The notes beneath the pieces are model-generated. The model saw only the letters and a list, made by a program, of their open reading frames with translations, ran no database searches and had not been told where the DNA came from. From contig NZ_JAFCJE010000001.1 in assembly GCF_018131185.1 (NCBI RefSeq), positions 62,001 through 126,000 of the forward strand: DNA of 64,000 bases. Direction: 5' to 3'. This DNA comes from Bradyrhizobium diazoefficiens. Lineage in GTDB: Bacteria; Pseudomonadota; Alphaproteobacteria; Rhizobiales; Xanthobacteraceae. The translations under genes were made by a program, and so were the position numbers. Shown here in pieces: positions 63,986 to 64,000 of this stretch. Numbering within the stretch: the stretch's first letter is position 1; every line of letters begins with the position of its first letter.

Positions 63986-64000
63986 CTGATCCCGTCCTGC

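Overview
The window looks like chromosomal DNA of a Bradyrhizobium or a very close relative (Alphaproteobacteria, Hyphomicrobiales). The reasons are the high GC of most coding DNA, an aerobic cobaltochelatase pair (CobS/CobT), a RegS/RegR-type redox two-component system, an HWE-family histidine kinase, a CarD-family regulator, and many short palindromic intergenic repeats of the kind scattered through Bradyrhizobium genomes. No tRNA, rRNA, CRISPR array, transposase or phage gene was found.

Layout. 1-3250: start of a divergent gene (probably a parvulin-type isomerase) and secA behind a good sigma70-type promoter. 3690-11837: an amide-utilisation locus with a MarR regulator, an AmiC-like cytoplasmic receptor, an amidase-signature enzyme, and a complete branched-chain-type ABC importer (permease, Tat-exported binding protein, permease, two ATPases). 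12162-18056: a small orphan protein, a LuxR-type regulator, an L,D-transpeptidase lipoprotein, accA and xerD. 18141-20500: an SDR/NTF2-like operon divergent from a TetR regulator, and a tiny membrane protein. 20683-24962: aroK, aroB, a CNNM/CBS protein, bolA and a J-domain protein. 24966-28673: an HWE kinase and two divergent citrate-synthase paralogues, one fused to a DNA-binding domain. 28793-35897: a LysR regulator, an F420-type oxidoreductase, an NTF2-like protein, an allophanate-hydrolase-like amidase, and a convergent binding protein/permease/ATPase/Crp operon. 36104-45308: DedA, cobS, cobT, a Tat-exported phytase-like esterase, an old-yellow-enzyme homologue, a small membrane protein, PilZ and a DUF2235 hydrolase.

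45388-52608 is an accessory island of visibly lower GC (one sampled 60-base line at 49801 has 30 G/C, against 41 in a line of cobT). Five genes on the minus strand encode an adenine-N6 methyltransferase, a 763-residue protein with two GHKL ATPase modules (MORC/Hsp90-like at the N terminus, histidine-kinase-like at the C terminus), a receiver-like protein, an orphan protein and a Vsr endonuclease. A cytosine-C5 methyltransferase gene is transcribed divergently. This is the best candidate for an undescribed system: a modification/defence module coupling two DNA methylases to a kinase-like ATPase and a receiver-like partner, with no recognisable conventional restriction enzyme.

52723-64000 returns to core genes: rpmB, a DUF3108 protein, a SUV3-like helicase, an S4 RNA-binding protein with no normal start codon, a 7Fe ferredoxin, CarD, a membrane adenylate cyclase, and RegR/RegS. 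The intergenic DNA before the helicase holds 11 GANTC (CcrM) sites in 224 bp, many at 11-bp spacing. This is the second unusual signal of the window.
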